NCBI GenBank assembly: GCA_009741485.1
Contig: CM019216.1
Location: 56,417,804-56,481,803 of the forward strand
DNA: 64,000 nucleotides
Origin: Malurus cyaneus samueli
Taxonomy: Eukaryota; Chordata; Aves; Passeriformes; Maluridae
Direction: 5' to 3'
How positions within the stretch are numbered: position 1 is the first letter of the stretch; each line of letters opens with the position of its first letter. This document shows, piece after piece, positions 49,701 through 64,000 of the stretch. A program made the position numbers and the translations under genes. Below the pieces are notes generated by a model. It made no database searches, was not told the DNA's origin, and worked only from the letters and a program-made list of their open reading frames with translations.

Positions 49701-52700
49701 CTTGAGTCTGACATTGCATAAATCTTTAGGTAGTGATGGGTGTTTGAACAAATTTTATGCAGTCTGCTTATTCACTTTAAATTTTCAAAACAAGTATACA
49801 AAAGCTGCTTCATTTGAAAGGACAGAGTTTTCACAGCTTACTGGGCTGCAGATTTAATACCAATGAACTTTGAAAGCTTTTGCCAGGGCAAGTGCATGCA
49901 TCTTTGTATTGCTCCACAAGTTGGTGGTTTAGCTGAAAAATAAATTGTAAATGTCAGATCTGAAGAAGGGCTTGTGTGACTGTAAATTTGTGTGTGTGGC
50001 AGTTGCTTTTTTCCCCAGCTACGTTGGTTAGCCTGGTAAGACACTCTCTCCCCCTACACAGGCTTCACTTTATTTATTCCATGTATAGTGTTATTTGTTT
50101 ATTTATGTATTTATTTTTAAGTATCGTTTGCATTCCGGTCTAAATGTGCTTGAAAATTACCATCTGCTCTCCTGCTATTTAGATAGGGCATGCTACAACT
50201 GAGGTGAAGAGCTGTCACATCAAATATTTTCATTCTAGCTTTCGCACCTTTGATATTGAGTTACATAATTGCAGCGCAGGACCATTTCCAGGGATTCTGT
50301 ATTTTCTTTTTAACCCTAGCATTCCTCTTCCCAGTCTTTACTGGATTTTGCTGCTTTTTGAGAATGTTACCGTTGCAGATGCACATTTGTGGATGCCAGG
50401 AGGGCAGGGTTCAGCCCCTCAAGACGGCTTCTCCTTTTAGTAGAATGTTAAAATTAGTAGAATAAGCAGGAATATAAATGCAGAATTTGCCTATTTATGA
50501 TGTAAAATGTTTATATGCAGATACAACAGACAGGAGTAGGGTGATTCTGGGTTTGGTTGGGTTTTTTTTCCCTTTGTTTTTTTCCCCATTTTTTGTTTCT
50601 TTTCCATTTTCCACATTTCTTGTCTTTTCTCAAACAAAGTGATATTCAAATGGGTTAATGACATATACAGAATGTTTTTTTCTGTAATTTTGAGGTTCAA
50701 TCTACTAGTGCTTTGGTAGGTTATTTGGTTTCACTTTTCTTTAGTTTTTGTTTTTATTTTGTTTTGTTGGGTTTGGTTGGCCTTTTAAGTTCAAGGAGTA
50801 GGGGAGGTGGAAACTGCTCTCAAAATTAGACCATTATAAAAATGAACAGATCATCTGTATTCATGCTGACAGTCACTTTGGGTTGAATGGGAATAAACTG
50901 ACAGAAGATGGTGTTTGGAAATGAAACATGACGGGAAAGCAGTTAGCACAAACTGCCCAATAATTTCTCATAGTCAGGAAAAGAGCGCTGTTATAGAGCA
51001 GGGGTTGTGCCAGTAAAATAGCTGTAAGATAAATTAATGGTTTTGCAGTACCAGGCAGTAAATTTGGTGTATGTCATCTGCCTCCTCCCCAGTGGTTAAC
51101 ATGGTAATGGGGTGGGTAGTGGAACAGACACCAAATTCCAGGTGTCTGTATCTGCTGTGAGGTAGAGTTTACTACTCGGCTTGTTTTGACCCACTGGGGC
51201 CTTGGTGGGACAAACTGGCGTTGGCCACTTCCCCAGTGAGACCCCCTTGTCCTCGGTGGGCTGGCAGGTAGATCGCTTGCATGCTTCCCAGTTCATCTTC
51301 CTCCGTTTTCTAGAGAGGAACAGTGGTCTTCTATACAATGGGTCTGCTTTGTGGTTTTTTTTCCTTCGACTGCTGAAGCAGTGGATGAAGTAAATATAAT
51401 TAGTTACTTTTACATGGTGGTTGTGAAGGGATTTTGCTTTCGCTGACATCTGGGTGGGTCTTTTCTAGCACCAGTGGACACTGTGGAGGCTTTGATGGCA
51501 ATTTGTTACTGCCAGAGCCTCTTGTGCTTATGTGGTGTGAGCATCTCTCTGCTCCATCCACTTGAGTTACCTGAACTTGAGTAGTGGGATGGAGGAGCCA
51601 GGCAGTGGACCATGGCTGAGGTCGTGAAACTCTGCCAAACATTACTATGAGGATAAAACATTTCACCCTAACTAACCCCCTTTTTTTCCTCATTTAACCC
51701 AGAAAACTGTGCAGCAGAGATGCTTCAGCTGAAGTTGGGCTCTGTTAGTCATAACTGTAGTGTGTGGTGTCAATCCCTGGTGTGGTCGCTGTGATCTCAG
51801 GCTGGGAAAGGATGCATGATCCTTATTGTAGGCATGTGTGTGTGTGCGTGTGCCATGTGTATGCTTTCTCTCACAGCAGTGGATGGGACCTTCTCCCTGT
51901 CTGTAAAAGCTGCTCCAGAGTGCAGGACCACAGTTGCAGTTGTAAACATAGAGAGGAGAAACAAACATTTATCCTGGATTGATCCTGTTGTTTGAGCTAC
52001 GCCAGGTTTTGTTTCTGTTTGCTGGTGCCATTTTATAATTTGAGGTTGTGTTTCATTTCTTCTAGTGGTCAGCTGAAGTATTTTTGGGGATACTGGAGAC
52101 TCTGAGGTTAGTGTTTTGGTACCATATAGAGTTGTGTGGAGGGCATTGCTAAAATTCATCCCAGAAGCAGTTATGTATTTGCAGTATCACCTTGATTTTG
52201 TTCTTTCACAAGAAACCAGAAATATTCAACCTTACTCAATTGATTAATTCCCTACCTCTTTTTCTGCAAGAAGAATAGAACATGGGAAAAATACGTGTCC
52301 AGCCACTAAAAGCTGGAAACTGCACAGTAGAGCTAGGTTTATGTTTTCTTAGAACTCACCTGCCTCTTCTTAGCAAGGACTTATGTACTCCAGGTAATTG
52401 AATAGGCTGCAGGGTACATCGGGAATTGTAGTTTTGCAGTCATTTGTGCTCTGAAGATTAATAATCTTACAACCCTCAGAGGGAGATAAAGAGAAGATGT
52501 TCTCAGACAAATTGTTATCTTGCATTTCAGAAATGTGCTTTGAGCATTGAGCATATCTTCAATTCATCCCTTCAGTTTTTACCTTGATACCCTTAGTAAT
52601 GGCAATATTTTAAACATCTGGGCTTATCTTTCTCCTTTATCTCTCCTTGTTTTTCTGCAACTTTTGGGGTTTTTTTTGGAGATGTTTCATTTATAAGGCA

Positions 52701-53690
52701 ACTGTGTTTTCCAGAAAACTGTTCTTGAAATACAAAACTTAAGGAAAAAATACTGAAAATGTTGGTTTTGTAACCATCTAGATATACAGGGTGCAAATTG
52801 AACAAATAAATTGTCAGTCTTTTATGTTTGAAGAGTGCTGGCAATATCCTAGTGACAGTGTTTTAAAGACTAATTTATATAGTCTCTAACTTTCAGATAA
52901 TTTTTGGCTTTTCAAAAATGCCAGTGGTTTCAGCAGCTTTTGTTATAAATTTGTTGAGTTTGTTAAATATTGGTTTTGGTTTAGCCAGTGAAGTGAAGTA
53001 AGTTCCAGAGTTTAAGTAGGCTGAACACCCAAATCCAGTTACCAGTAAGAAGGTGACCATCTTTCTTCCTCACCCATTACTTCTCTGCATTTACACCAGG
53101 GAGCTGCATAGGTTTTCCTGGCTCACTGAAAAACTATAAATCCTTTATTGTTTCTGTGATTTTAACACATACTTAAAAGTGGCTAAGAATACATACAAGT
53201 ACTTAGAAAAATGTAACTTTAGGCTGGTTGGCTAAACCAAAAACTCTTGCTGCCTTATTTATTTTTCCTAACACCTTTCACATCCCTCAAGGCATGTTAT
53301 GACTTTGAAAACCAGATTATATATGTGCATTGACTACCCTAGTGCTTAAAAAACTACAGTATGCTAAACATGTTACAATGTATTTGGAAGAAAGGAGGAA
53401 TTGGGAAAAAATAGTTAGCAAACTGAATTGGATTGGTAGGAGATGATAAAGAGACAAAATGTAATTCCATACAGGGAGAGTTTGTTCCAAAGACTTGAGA
53501 GTAGGTGGCAGGCTTCATAGCTCTGCCATAGATTGGAACGAAAGGTTTAATATGCAGTCTCTACTGAGGTAATAATATCTGTCAGCTTCACTGATACATT
53601 TTATATATCATTTTGAATTACTCTAAGCATTTTCAGATGAAGGACTAATTACTAACAAAATTCAGTGAGGATGTGTGTGTTAAATATAGA

Positions 53691-53716
53691 TGTGTGTGTA
53701 TGTATGTATGTATGTA
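53691..53716. repeat. (TG)n/(TGTA)n microsatellite
   Basis: A short TG run passes into about four TGTA units. Other short TG runs lie at about 51837-51852, 55616-55625 and 57718-57732. Confidence 0.85.
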
Positions 53717-56700
53717 ATGTCTTGGATGTTGGAGTGATTTTTGTTACATTTCTGAGATTTTCTTATGCTTTTTATGCTTTGCATGATGCAAAATACAGTG
53801 TGCATCAATCACGTTGCTGTTATATGGTGCTTAGCTGATGTTACAAATCTGAGTCAGACTTGGGCAGCTATGGGAAACAGTTTCCTTCATTTTGGATGGC
53901 TTTCTATTCCTTGCAGCACACTGATTCCTCCAGCTGGATCACCTGCTTTTCTCTGTGGGTCAGTCCAGTGTGCTCCTGATTTTCGTGAAGCATTATTTTG
54001 CTCAATGGGCAGGAGATGTTCAGAGTCTTTTTGTTGGGAAGGAAGGGAGAAGGCTTAGTTTTTTGCATGTTCAGTGTCCTAAAATGGTTCAGCTCAGGGC
54101 TAGGCTGATGCTGAAGCCATGCAGAAAAAAAAAAAAGTAGGGAGTGTGTGCCAGTAGGATGGAGAGGAGGTGAATCTCTGGCACTTGGCAGATCAACTTG
54201 CTTTGTTGCATTGCCACCATCAGAATAATTTTAAAATAAGACATGCTTGGCTAATTAAAGCTCATGTCTGTGAACAAGGCACCTTGATGGCTGCAGCTGG
54301 GTGTGCCAAAGCTGTGTGACGATATTTTGTGCTCTGGTGTCCAACAGACCCATTCTGGACCTAATAAATGTTTAAAAGGAATTGATAAGTTTCCATTATT
54401 TTCTTTCAGTTTTACAGAACAGAATTTTGTCTAGATGCTTTGTCTGACTTCTCAAACCAGGTTTATTCAGAAGGACAATAGAAGAGCATTGTTTAGGTAG
54501 GCACTCCCAATGGGCTAGTAATTTTTTTTTTAAAGAAAATGCGCTGTCAGTGCACTTTTACCTTGTGAACTTGTTCTCTGTGCCAGAGAGCCACTCACCA
54601 AAATGCTGTCTGCTCAGTCTAGCTGTTGAAATACTTTTTTTCCATCTCTTGGCAAAGAAGGACCTGTACAATACAGGTAGTGAAGGTGAATTAAAAAAAG
54701 ACTATGGTAGTTGGCCCTCTTGTTACTGTCTTTGTAAATGCGTAGTTGCTTTTGTACATGGAAAAGAAAAATTGCAGAAGTCACTCTAATGACACAGATC
54801 TGCTACCAGCATATGATTGCTCCTCTGTGTATAACAGCAGTAGGAAAACACAGAATCTTTTAATTAAATTCATGTATCTATTAATTTTCTTATAATATGT
54901 TACATGCACTGGAATCTAAGTTCCTTAAGACTGTTTGGAAAGCTTACTTTTTTCTTCACGCTTCCTAAATAATCTTAACAATCTAAACATCAGGCAGACT
55001 GTTATTTGACAGAAATTTGTTGTCATATTCCAGATCTGCCTTGGATTTTGGCAGAATTTATTTTATAAAATCTCCTCCTCCTTATTTCTCTTACTTTTTA
55101 AATGGCACCACATCGAGTGTTGTCCAAAATCTGACTCACTGCTGAAATAAGCCTTCAAAAAAGACAGATGGAGAAAGCAAATGTTGTTAAAATTTTTGTC
55201 AGAAGTATTGTAGCTGTGCTAATAGTCACTTTTTAATCATAATTGCTGTACAGACTTTGATTGGTGTTACATTTGTTTTTTGTTCTTCATTGTTTCTTGC
55301 TTGTACAAGGCTATTGTTTTGACTGTACTGAAACCATTATGTTCTCATACAGTTTCACAGTTAAGCAATATAAAGTGAGGTTCTGACTTGCAGGAGAATA
55401 GATTCAATTTCTTTTTCAAAGATATTCTCTGCTAGAGTTCTTCCCTTTTTTATTCTATTTTTTTCAAACTGCAAGCCTATATAATTGTTAACTGAAATTT
55501 GTGGGTATCTATAAAGAGATAGAAAAATTCTTAAATACGGCATGTCATAGATGTACATAGCGTAGTTTCTATTAAGTTCAAAATACTGTGGGGAAAAATA
55601 TGATTGAGTTTTTATGTGTGTGTGTCTATGAAACTGGTAAGGCTTTTGTTCTTCTTGCAATTTGTTTATTAGTTTTCTCCAAACTCTGTGCATATCTGTC
55701 TTCTTCTATTGATTTTTAAAAGAAAGACAGTAGGATTTTTCTTTTAACTGTTCAGATAGTGTTTTCAATCAGGAATATTTCTCAACTGTGATGTCCTTTT
55801 CAATTATAAAATAGTATTTGCCTTTTATAGCTGAGTATTAAATAAATTTTAAAATAGGATCAGCATGACTGAAATAAGATCTTTTTGTCAAGATTAATGT
55901 GTGTGCATACAGAAATACTACATTTCTGAGCATGGCAAATAATATGTCAAATCTGAGCCACAAAATAGGAATGTAGATGGATCCTTGCAGTGCATGTATT
56001 TTATTGCTACTTTACCAGTGATTTTTCTTTCATGTAGATTGACATAAAGACAAATATGTACTTTCCTTTAGATATTAAACCCACTATCTCACCTGTGAGG
56101 GATTGTAAAATTATATCCCTTTAAAGGAGAATACATCAATCTACAAAAAAATTACATCTTCAAGACAAGGTCTTTCTTATTTCTCTGTTCGTAAGTGCAT
56201 TCAGAAAGAAAGAGAAAGATACAGGATTTAGTTTTCTAAAGTCAGTCTGAAGATTACATCAAATACTGGGAGTTCTCTAATGTTGCTTTAAAGTGATGTA
56301 GTATATTGACATTTTTCACACTCTTTCAGCATAAAGAGGCATTTGTTTCGTGAGTATCTGTTCAACAAGTTTTCTTAAGGACCTACATCAAAGGATCCTA
56401 CCACAAATTTAAAAGGATATAGAGGTTTCTATGGCACCATAAACAATATAACAAATAATTTGTTGTAAAAGAAGCTTCTAAAATTGGGTCTTCGGGGTGG
56501 GGAAAAATGTTTAATCTGCGGATATAGCTGGTAGTTCTTAATGGTAATTAGTAGTTATTGAAGTAAGAGTTTAGGTAGAACATTAATTAAAGTAATCCCA
56601 TCCAAGCCTTGTAGTAATAGGCACTGACTGCCATCTATCCATGTGGGTTTTTTAATCAGGTTTATCAAACCATCATTAGCTTTCTGCCTAGCCTGTATTT

Positions 56701-59700
56701 TCAGTGCAGTTTTACATCTTAACACCTGAATCCTTCCCCCTCCTGCATGATTGCCTAAGACTTACTTATCTTCCTGCAGGACTTAAGTGTTTATCTTGAT
56801 GGGTCTGAAAGCAGAAATACAGAGTGTTTTTCTGAGTATGCCATAAATCTAGAAACAACTCTGTAAGTGAGAGGAAAAAAAATACGTTTGAAGGACAGGC
56901 ATCATTGCCTTGTTAATGTGTTTTCCTCTCCACCCTTTTTCCCATTGTCTGTTTGTCACTCCATTAAGTGCTGCTTGGTCATCAGTTGAAAAAGCACTGA
57001 GGATGGAGTGAATTCGGTCCTGAATTTTTTGTAGTTTCTTTCAGATGGATGAAAGATGAGGACAGTTGTTCATTTTTACAGCTGCTTACAATGGTGGAGC
57101 TCTTACCATTTCCATCCGTTATACAACTTGGGCTGGGGACAGAGGGGGTGCAAACAGTTGGATATTGTTCTTTAAACTTAGAAAAAAAAAGTCTTCCGTT
57201 TTAAGTTTGCCTTGGTAAGTTGTAGATGGGCCATATTTATTTACTGTAATCTTGTTTGGTTGGGAATTTAGATAATATTCATGCAAGGACTTTGCTGCTC
57301 CTGCGTGGGAGAAGCAATAGCTTGTGAGGCTTCATTCCCTTTGGAGTTTGGGGTTCTACTAAAATCTCATCTTTGAAAAACCCCTGAGCTGTGAAGCCCA
57401 AACACTGACCAGCAAGCTACATCACTTTCTGAGCTGAAAATATTTTCATTAGTGTTGTTCAAGTCTTTGGTGCCTTTGGTTTCAAAGTAATTTAAAAGAG
57501 AGGATACCAGTAGATGTAGTGAAATCATAACTCCATTTTCATTAACTTGGTGAGAATGACTTGTTCATTTTATTGGTGTCAAGCTGCTTATGTTCCAGAG
57601 AAAAGGAGTTAGAAAAGGTCTGTCAGTGTCCTGGAGCTCTGTAGATGGGTGCAGCATTTTTTCATGTTAAAATTACCTTAACCTCCAAGAAAGTAATTTT
57701 CCACTGTGACAGTTTAGTGTGTGTGTGTGTGTCTGCCTACAGGTTTACATGAACACTACATTAAGCAAACTATAACATGATGTGTAAATTTAACTCAGTG
57801 TGCTTATCTCTGTTCTGTGTAATTTTATTGTAAGTCCACATAAATTTTATCTGTATTAAGTGCTTAATCATTCCCATGTTACCAAAGTAGGACAGTGTAC
57901 TACAGTGCTTTTGTTTGGTTACCTGTAAGCTGTTGGGAAATGTGACAAGTGTAGTTTTCTACTGGGTAATGAATTTTTGTCATAGTTAAAATCTCCTCAA
58001 AAGAAAATTAGTTTCAAAAGCAATATTTGAAGAAATTTGAAAAGTTTTGGTTGTTGTTTTTTTTCCCAGAATACTGTTTCTCTTTTCAGTGATTTTTTTT
58101 CCAGTTGTAAGTTACAATTTGTATGCTTTCGGCAGTTACAGTCAAATCTAAATATTCAGATTTTGTCACTTTAGTTTTCTATTTGGACGGACTTTGATGT
58201 TTTGCTTTTTCTGTGTGTGTGTGCTAATGCTTTCATTCTGAGTTGAATGAAACTTCCTGGTTGAAACTTTTAATAATTTCTGCCATTCCTTAGTACTGCA
58301 CTTCATTTAAAACAAAACAAAACACCCTAAATTAACCCTCAGGAGCTTTCATCTCTTTGTATCAGACACTGTAATATTCACCCATATAACTAAAAACTTT
58401 TAACTTCTAAAGAAAAAGTGGTTTCCACTTTTATTTTGAAATGTTACAGACATTGATTTTATTTTTTCTCCTTCTGTCCTGCACTTTGCTGGGGTCTGAA
58501 GATCCTATTAATCTTCAGCCTTACTCTTCCTCTTTCCTAAGCTTTTTTGAAAGCTCCTGCTTTTTTGAATTGGGAATTCTGTCTCAGTTTGCCAACTTCC
58601 CTCAGCATGGTAGAGTGGGGAGAGATAATGGCAAGGCGGGAGATGCTCTGCCTACGGCTCAGAAGGTTTCTCTCCCATTAGCTGTGCTGACTTCTTTTTC
58701 CTTGTCTAAGGTAGGGCAGGCTTTGATGGATCTTTTAATATGAGTATCATCTTCCAACACAGAGCATGGGAATGGATTAGCCTAGGGGGTATGAGAGTCG
58801 TTCTCTAAGATAGTATTTTAAGGAGGACATCACTGACAATTCTGCTTCATATCAACTTTTCTTGTGTTTTTCCAGCACTGTGCTGTGTATGTACAGGGAC
58901 CTTTGAAATATTTTTCTACTGTTAGATGTTAAAATAACTAAGGAGTACATTTCCTAGTCTTTGATTGATTTGCTCTTCATCTTATGCTTTCAGGAGGGCT
59001 ACAGCTTGCTTATATGAAGAACAATTAAGGAGATATTTAACTGAAGTTGGGGCTTTTCCTGAGTCAGAGGGGCTTTCTTTCAGTATTTTGGTGTATATAG
59101 TGAATACAACCTGAAATAGGTTATTAGTAATTAACNAAAAAAAAAAGAAGATGAGAGGATGCTAGTTGGATGTGTTCAGTAGAAAGTTACGCTGGAATAT
59201 GAAGTTCTCAGGCAAAACAAATTCAGAAGTGAAAAGATAATGCTGGGATAAATTTTGGGGCAACATTTAACCTGCAAACAGTTTTATGGGATCCACCAGG
59301 TGATGTGTGTGTAGATACTGTAGCAGATAGTGATGCGGTATTGGAATTTTTAAGGAAAGAAATGGCTTTATTGTTGTTTTTCCTAACAATTCACTGTTGT
59401 CCTAAAAAGTATTTATTTTTGCCAGTAAAGTACAATTTCAAACGCTTAAAAAATAAATTGTGTGTGATTAAATAACTTAATAAAAATCATGGATTGCTGC
59501 TCCTGCAACAGTGGTCTTCCTCTTGGTCAAGAAGAGATTGCCAGTGACTTTTGAGCTGCAGTAATAAATGAGGGCCCTTGATCTAAACAGGTATTTTGAA
59601 TATATGCCTAAAGATAAACCTCCCTTCTGGTCCTTTCAGTTTATTCCTGGAGAATGTTGTAAAACCTGGTGAAGTCTCTCAAGTCTTCTGCATAGATGAT

Positions 59701-60919
59701 GGCCTTAGCACTGAAAGGGTAAAATGAATGAGAGCAGGTAAAACACAGGCAAACAGACGAGGATCCTGGTGTTATAAAATAAATCTACAGACCATGTCTG
59801 GAGAGATCTGCAGAGTGAAAACAAAAAACTGAACAACTGAGAAGAAAAATTCCCTTAAAGATGGTGGGAGGTACTATCTGTAGGACTTCCGTGAGTTGTT
59901 TTGAGCTGTGGAGAGGCTGCAGCTGAGTCGGTACAGGGTGAGGGGCAGGGCTGAAGGTGCCTCCTCCTCCTCACCTGAGAAGTTGCCTGTATACAGGCAG
60001 GGTCTCTTAGGCAGCCTGGGTGCAGCTTGTTGTCTGCCTGTGGTTTTGCAAACCCTGCTGTGCAAAGGTGGTGCTCATTATACGCCATCTTGGTGAACTT
60101 CTTGACTTCTATTTATGGACCAAAGGCTGAAAATTACTAATTGCAATTCCTCCATCAGGTCCGTGAAGTCTGAACCTCTCCTGTGGTCTGGTGATGTTGT
60201 GTGGTTCCTGTGTTGCTCCATTGCATAGCACGGGAGGGGACAGCTTGTATCTTAGGCAGTGTTCGGTGATTTATGTGACTTTGGTCTGGTTTTTTCCCAA
60301 AAGGGAGTTCCAAGGGATGGTGAATTGCTGTTGAAATCAGCCCCATGATCTCCTTCTGCATGCTCATTTGCAGTTCTTCGGGGCTTTTGTTTGGTTTTGT
60401 TGTTATGTTTAGGTCCAAGTTGTTCAGCATAATCTCCTTCCCCTTTGACAAGCCTGTCTGAAATCACTTTTTTGTTAATATTACTGAAGTGTTTTACTAC
60501 AGCAGTGGCAGTGATTACAAGACTACTACGTTTTGGCTAACAAATGCAATAAATGTGATGAAAATCCCCCTGTGTTTTACATTTCACTGCATAACATGTT
60601 TATATAACATGTTAAACACTTCTGTCTGAAGAGCAGCTTTCCACAAAGGTAAAATGTATTTTCCATGGCACTTTTTAGAAATACTGTGGGAAAGAGTTAT
60701 TCCTGCCTGCTTCTCCCTCCCTACATGTCTAAGTCTACAATTCCCAGTGTTTTAAAAATACACATTTTCTTATTTTCCCGCCACACTTTGAAGTATAATT
60801 TTTCAGCGTGTCTTTGAGTTTTATGAGGTGAGAGGCTGCTACCTGGAGGACATGGTTTTCCTGATGCTGGAGACCTGGCAGAGGTGCTGGCTTGGAGCAG
60901 GCAGGTCCCTGCTGGAGTG

Positions 60920-61180
60920 CGCCGTTGCACGAGCGCTAATTTGGCTTTTTGTATTCTTGTCCTGTCTGTTTGTGGTATTTAATGCTCTAACATCTCTCTG
61001 GTTGGGTGAACCCATATGTCATTCAAATGGGAACCTGTGCCTTGCCATTGGCCTGACAGCCGCTCAGCCGTGGAGCACAATGATAAAATTATGAAAACTG
61101 TGTCTCTGCTCATTGGACCAGTGGAATTTACAAGCATTTCTCCTCTGTGTGCCTAAATGCTATGTTGCCGTGCCTTGGCG
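60920..61180. other. Candidate conserved non-coding element, moderately GC-rich
   Basis: A complex stretch with several CpGs (GCGCCGTTGCACGAGCGC at 60918-60935, GACAGCCGCTCAGCCG), a CCATTGG CCAAT-type box near 61045 and CATTGGACCAGTGG near 61112. Its texture differs from the AT-rich intron around it. An 88-codon frame crosses it, but its residue composition is not protein-like. Confidence 0.3.
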
Positions 61181-64000
61181 CACACAGCAGATTTTTCTGG
61201 ATTATAAGCCTTTTCAATAGTGTGAAACCTCACTTGTGTCTTTTCCTCCCCTGCATGCTGGGTTTTTTTTTTCTCTCTCCCTTTATTTGGAAGAGAGACG
61301 TATGCTCCTCACAGACAAAATCAAAAGCCAGCTGCTTGCTTTGATGGTTATAAAAATGAATACATTGTTTATATAGTTAAAATAAAAGCAGAGATTTTTA
61401 CCATAAGCAACATTTTGCTGCTGTTTGGTTCTGTCAATGTATTTAACAGTCAATATAAGAAATGTTATTTATATGCAGATTTTGTTTACTTCAAGCATTA
61501 TTTATAAAGTAATACTGTGTGATGGTAGTCATGTCTAAAGTCATGTTTTTCTTCATGTCTCCCTTTTTATGATATGGTGCACATTACAGATACATAAATG
61601 TTATTTGACATAAGGGAATAAAACTATTTTCAGCTCATGAAATAAACCTGTTAGTATAAACTTGAAAAGCTCCCTCTCTAAATCAGAGCTGTTGAACTGA
61701 TAGCACATTTCTGCTGTTCTGTCACCTTTCTTTTTTGTGTGTGGTTGAAATGTCATGGTAATAATCAATTCATCTTATAAAAGTCAGTGAAATACACTTG
61801 CTCATACTTGGTAATGAAACCAAACCGTGCAATCCTAATGTATTAGTAAGGTACAATTTTGCTTAAAACAGCCTTGACTTCCCTTTCTGTGTGTCTTACT
61901 TGCTTTGTCTACCTTGTCACTGGTGGTGTTTAGAAATCCAAGGCAAACTTGTCAGTAATTAAAATGATCAAGGTTGTCCTGCACTCTTGTAATTATGGGA
62001 GAATTTGCAGCATTTTGTGCACATGAAGGATGAATTCGCTGTTCACGAAAGAGTGTTGAATATCTAATGCAGTGTATATATACTGAAATATCAGAGAAAG
62101 AGTCATTGCTAGGCTAATTATTGCTTGTTTCTCTGATGGTGAATTTGATATTGCGTCTGTGATTTTCCCATGTTTTTTACTTACTGAATAAGCTTAACAG
62201 CAGTAAAAATGTAAGGGAGGTATAGTTTGCGTAGTTGAAGCTGGTTTTGGTTATGTGTTTGTTTTTTTTAATAGAAGCAGTATAGTCTTTTGCTTTAGAC
62301 AAAAGTAGAAAAAGGTAGCTAAGAATGGCAGCAGGAAAAATTGGTTCCTGATTAGTTTTCTAGTTAATCACAAACTGCTTCTATCATATACTGTATGGAA
62401 CCTTTTGTGACTACCATCATGAGACAGAAGATTGTGGAGATCCTGGTAATCTGACATATTGCAGAGCTTTTTCTGGGCTTTCTGCTCTCTTCTTTGGACT
62501 TGCTGGTAACAGGAAAATTTAAAAACTGAAACCTGTATTTCCTGTTTTCCAGCAGAATTATATGCTGCTTTGTGAAATGTAGGAAAAGCCATATTTCTTG
62601 CCCTAAGGATATTACAGTATAAATCCCTCAGCTCACAGGCTGATGTGTGCATCACTGGTTACGTTAGAGGCATTGGCTCTGTTAAGCTCAGTAGCACTAC
62701 TCTTCTGATTGAAATTTAAAATTGCATAGTAGTTTGTAGAGTTGGAAACTGAATCACACATAATGGAAATAAATAGGATGTGGGTAGGAAAGATGTACAG
62801 AAAAAGCTCAAGATTTTGCTGAGTTTGAAGGGTTACTTTGGAAATGCATGCATTTCAACTGGGACTGACTTCATAGTTTTATTTATAATATAAAATTTAA
62901 TAAATTATAAGACTCATAGAACAAGTTCTTTGAATTTGGATATTTCATGAATTGAGCCTTAATGTGCTTTGTAGGGCTCTGCAAAGCCCTGCACTGCATT
63001 GTGTGTCTGCCCTGTTCATGTACTGAATTTCTTTCCTACTCCTTTTACATTACTGCACTTGAGAGAATTTTCACTTACTAGTTGGAACAGAAGCTGAAAG
63101 GGATCTTTAGGAAAGCACAGTCGAGCAGACATAATAAATTTTGAAAGGCATAAAAACCTACCTCCCAATTGAGGGAGGTAAAGATTTACAATACATCATA
63201 GAAACACTTTTTTTCTGAGAGCAAAAATCTTCTGACTTGGCAAAGCCTTTCTTGCTGAAAGGCAATGGCAAAGCCACTTGCAATGTAACAAGTTGTTTTC
63301 TTTTTGACTTGAAGATGAAATAATATTATTTTCAGATCAGTTAGAGGCAACAAAGTAGAAGAGGCGATGCTTTTAGAAAGAGGTGCTTGTCTAGGTTTTT
63401 GTTTCTGATGCACAGAATGGTTACACTGGTTGCTAATTATTTGATTACATGCCTTTTCTTCTGGAGAGGTGTTGAGATACGCTGCACTGAAGCAGCTTGT
63501 GTTTCCTCAAGGGAGCGGGTCCTCAGTGAAGTGCTTCCCAGAAAGAAGAACAAACACTGGTGAAACGAGCTAACATTTAGTTAAAGGTAGCATGTATTAG
63601 CATTTGCCTTATGGTGTGAGGTTATGGCTGTTTTTTTAAGGGTCCTGAGTTAACAGTTTCCCTTAAAAAAAAAGAAAGCAACACTCTTTAAGCCTCATCA
63701 CTCACCCAAAATGTGAAAAAAATTTCTGAAACTCCCAAATATTAGGCTAAACAGGATATATGTATCTTCCAGTTCAAAGACAGATTCTTCTCTTAGATTG
63801 ATAATTTAATGACATTCACCACATATTGGAGCTGTTGAGAGAATTGGATTATAAAGATTTGTAGATAGTTTTTAACAACATAGACTATTAATTTATTTTA
63901 CCTTTCCAACATTCCTGTTACTTTGAAATGTTTCTTTTTAAAGAGCTGTTATATTTTATCATAAAGCATTCCTGCTTTCACTGCAGAAGGGTATTCATTA

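Larger units (their letters stand above)
31477..64000 (+). other. ARID1B: ARID1B intron 2 (5' part), no other gene seen
   Basis: From the donor at 31477 to the right edge I find no further ARID1B exon: none of the frames shows the expected next block (Q/Y-rich, 'PPQYGQQ'-like). No nested gene, tRNA or snRNA is recognised. The content is AT-rich unique DNA with T-runs (about 32019-32034 and 32060-32074), a few relic repeats and candidate regulatory blocks listed separately. Large early introns are usual for ARID1B. Two single unresolved bases (n) occur at 38837 and 59136, each beside a homopolymer. Confidence 0.75.

Noticed and set aside
1..64000. CRISPR arrays, tRNA/rRNA genes, proviruses or prokaryotic-type systems
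   Set aside because: No regularly spaced repeats, cloverleaf with intact A and B boxes, LTR pair or retroviral frame was seen; the window is vertebrate intron, flank and two exons.

Overview
The window is vertebrate nuclear DNA, most likely from a bird. The background is AT-rich with very sparse old repeats: one worn CR1 LINE end, a few MIR-like SINE relics and one old MITE. There is no young transposon and nothing bacterial (no operons, no close-packed ORFs). A crocodile or turtle is not excluded. Almost all the long reading frames elsewhere are chance frames in introns or flanks, or shadows of GC-rich DNA.

One gene is identifiable: ARID1B (BAF250B), the large ARID-containing subunit of the BAF (SWI/SNF) chromatin remodeller. 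Two pieces are present. (1) At 1-1588, on the MINUS strand, lies most of coding exon 1, a 5' exon of serine, histidine, glycine and alanine tracts inside a strong CpG island (about 1-2620). It runs off the left edge. (2) At 31282-31476, on the PLUS strand, lies a clean 65-codon exon encoding the [15 protein letters not shown] block, with consensus splice sites. This is the exon that should directly follow exon 1 in the mRNA.

The two consecutive exons therefore point away from each other. As written the locus cannot make a normal ARID1B transcript. The best explanation is an assembly inversion or misjoin between about 2.6 and 31.2 kb. A real inversion, or an inverted duplicate of exon 1, is the alternative. 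Exon 1 is also broken by at least ten frame changes, most of which look like single bases lost from short homopolymers, while the protein in each frame segment stays highly conserved. That pattern suggests uncorrected read error in GC-rich DNA rather than gene decay. The conserved frame pieces can be followed from a candidate start at 1588 down to the left edge.

Layout: 1-1588 exon 1 (minus); 1589-2620 5' UTR and promoter CpG island; 2621-31281 non-coding DNA, part 5' flank and part intron 1, with an unplaced junction, a second CpG island at 9.79-10.23 kb and scattered old repeats; 31282-31476 exon 2 (plus); 31477-64000 intron 2, non-coding, with a small GC islet at 32.87-32.99 kb, relic repeats, microsatellites and several stretches that look like conserved non-coding elements. 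I found no RNA genes, CRISPR arrays, proviruses or novel protein systems. The finding most worth follow-up is the discordant, error-dense ARID1B exon 1.
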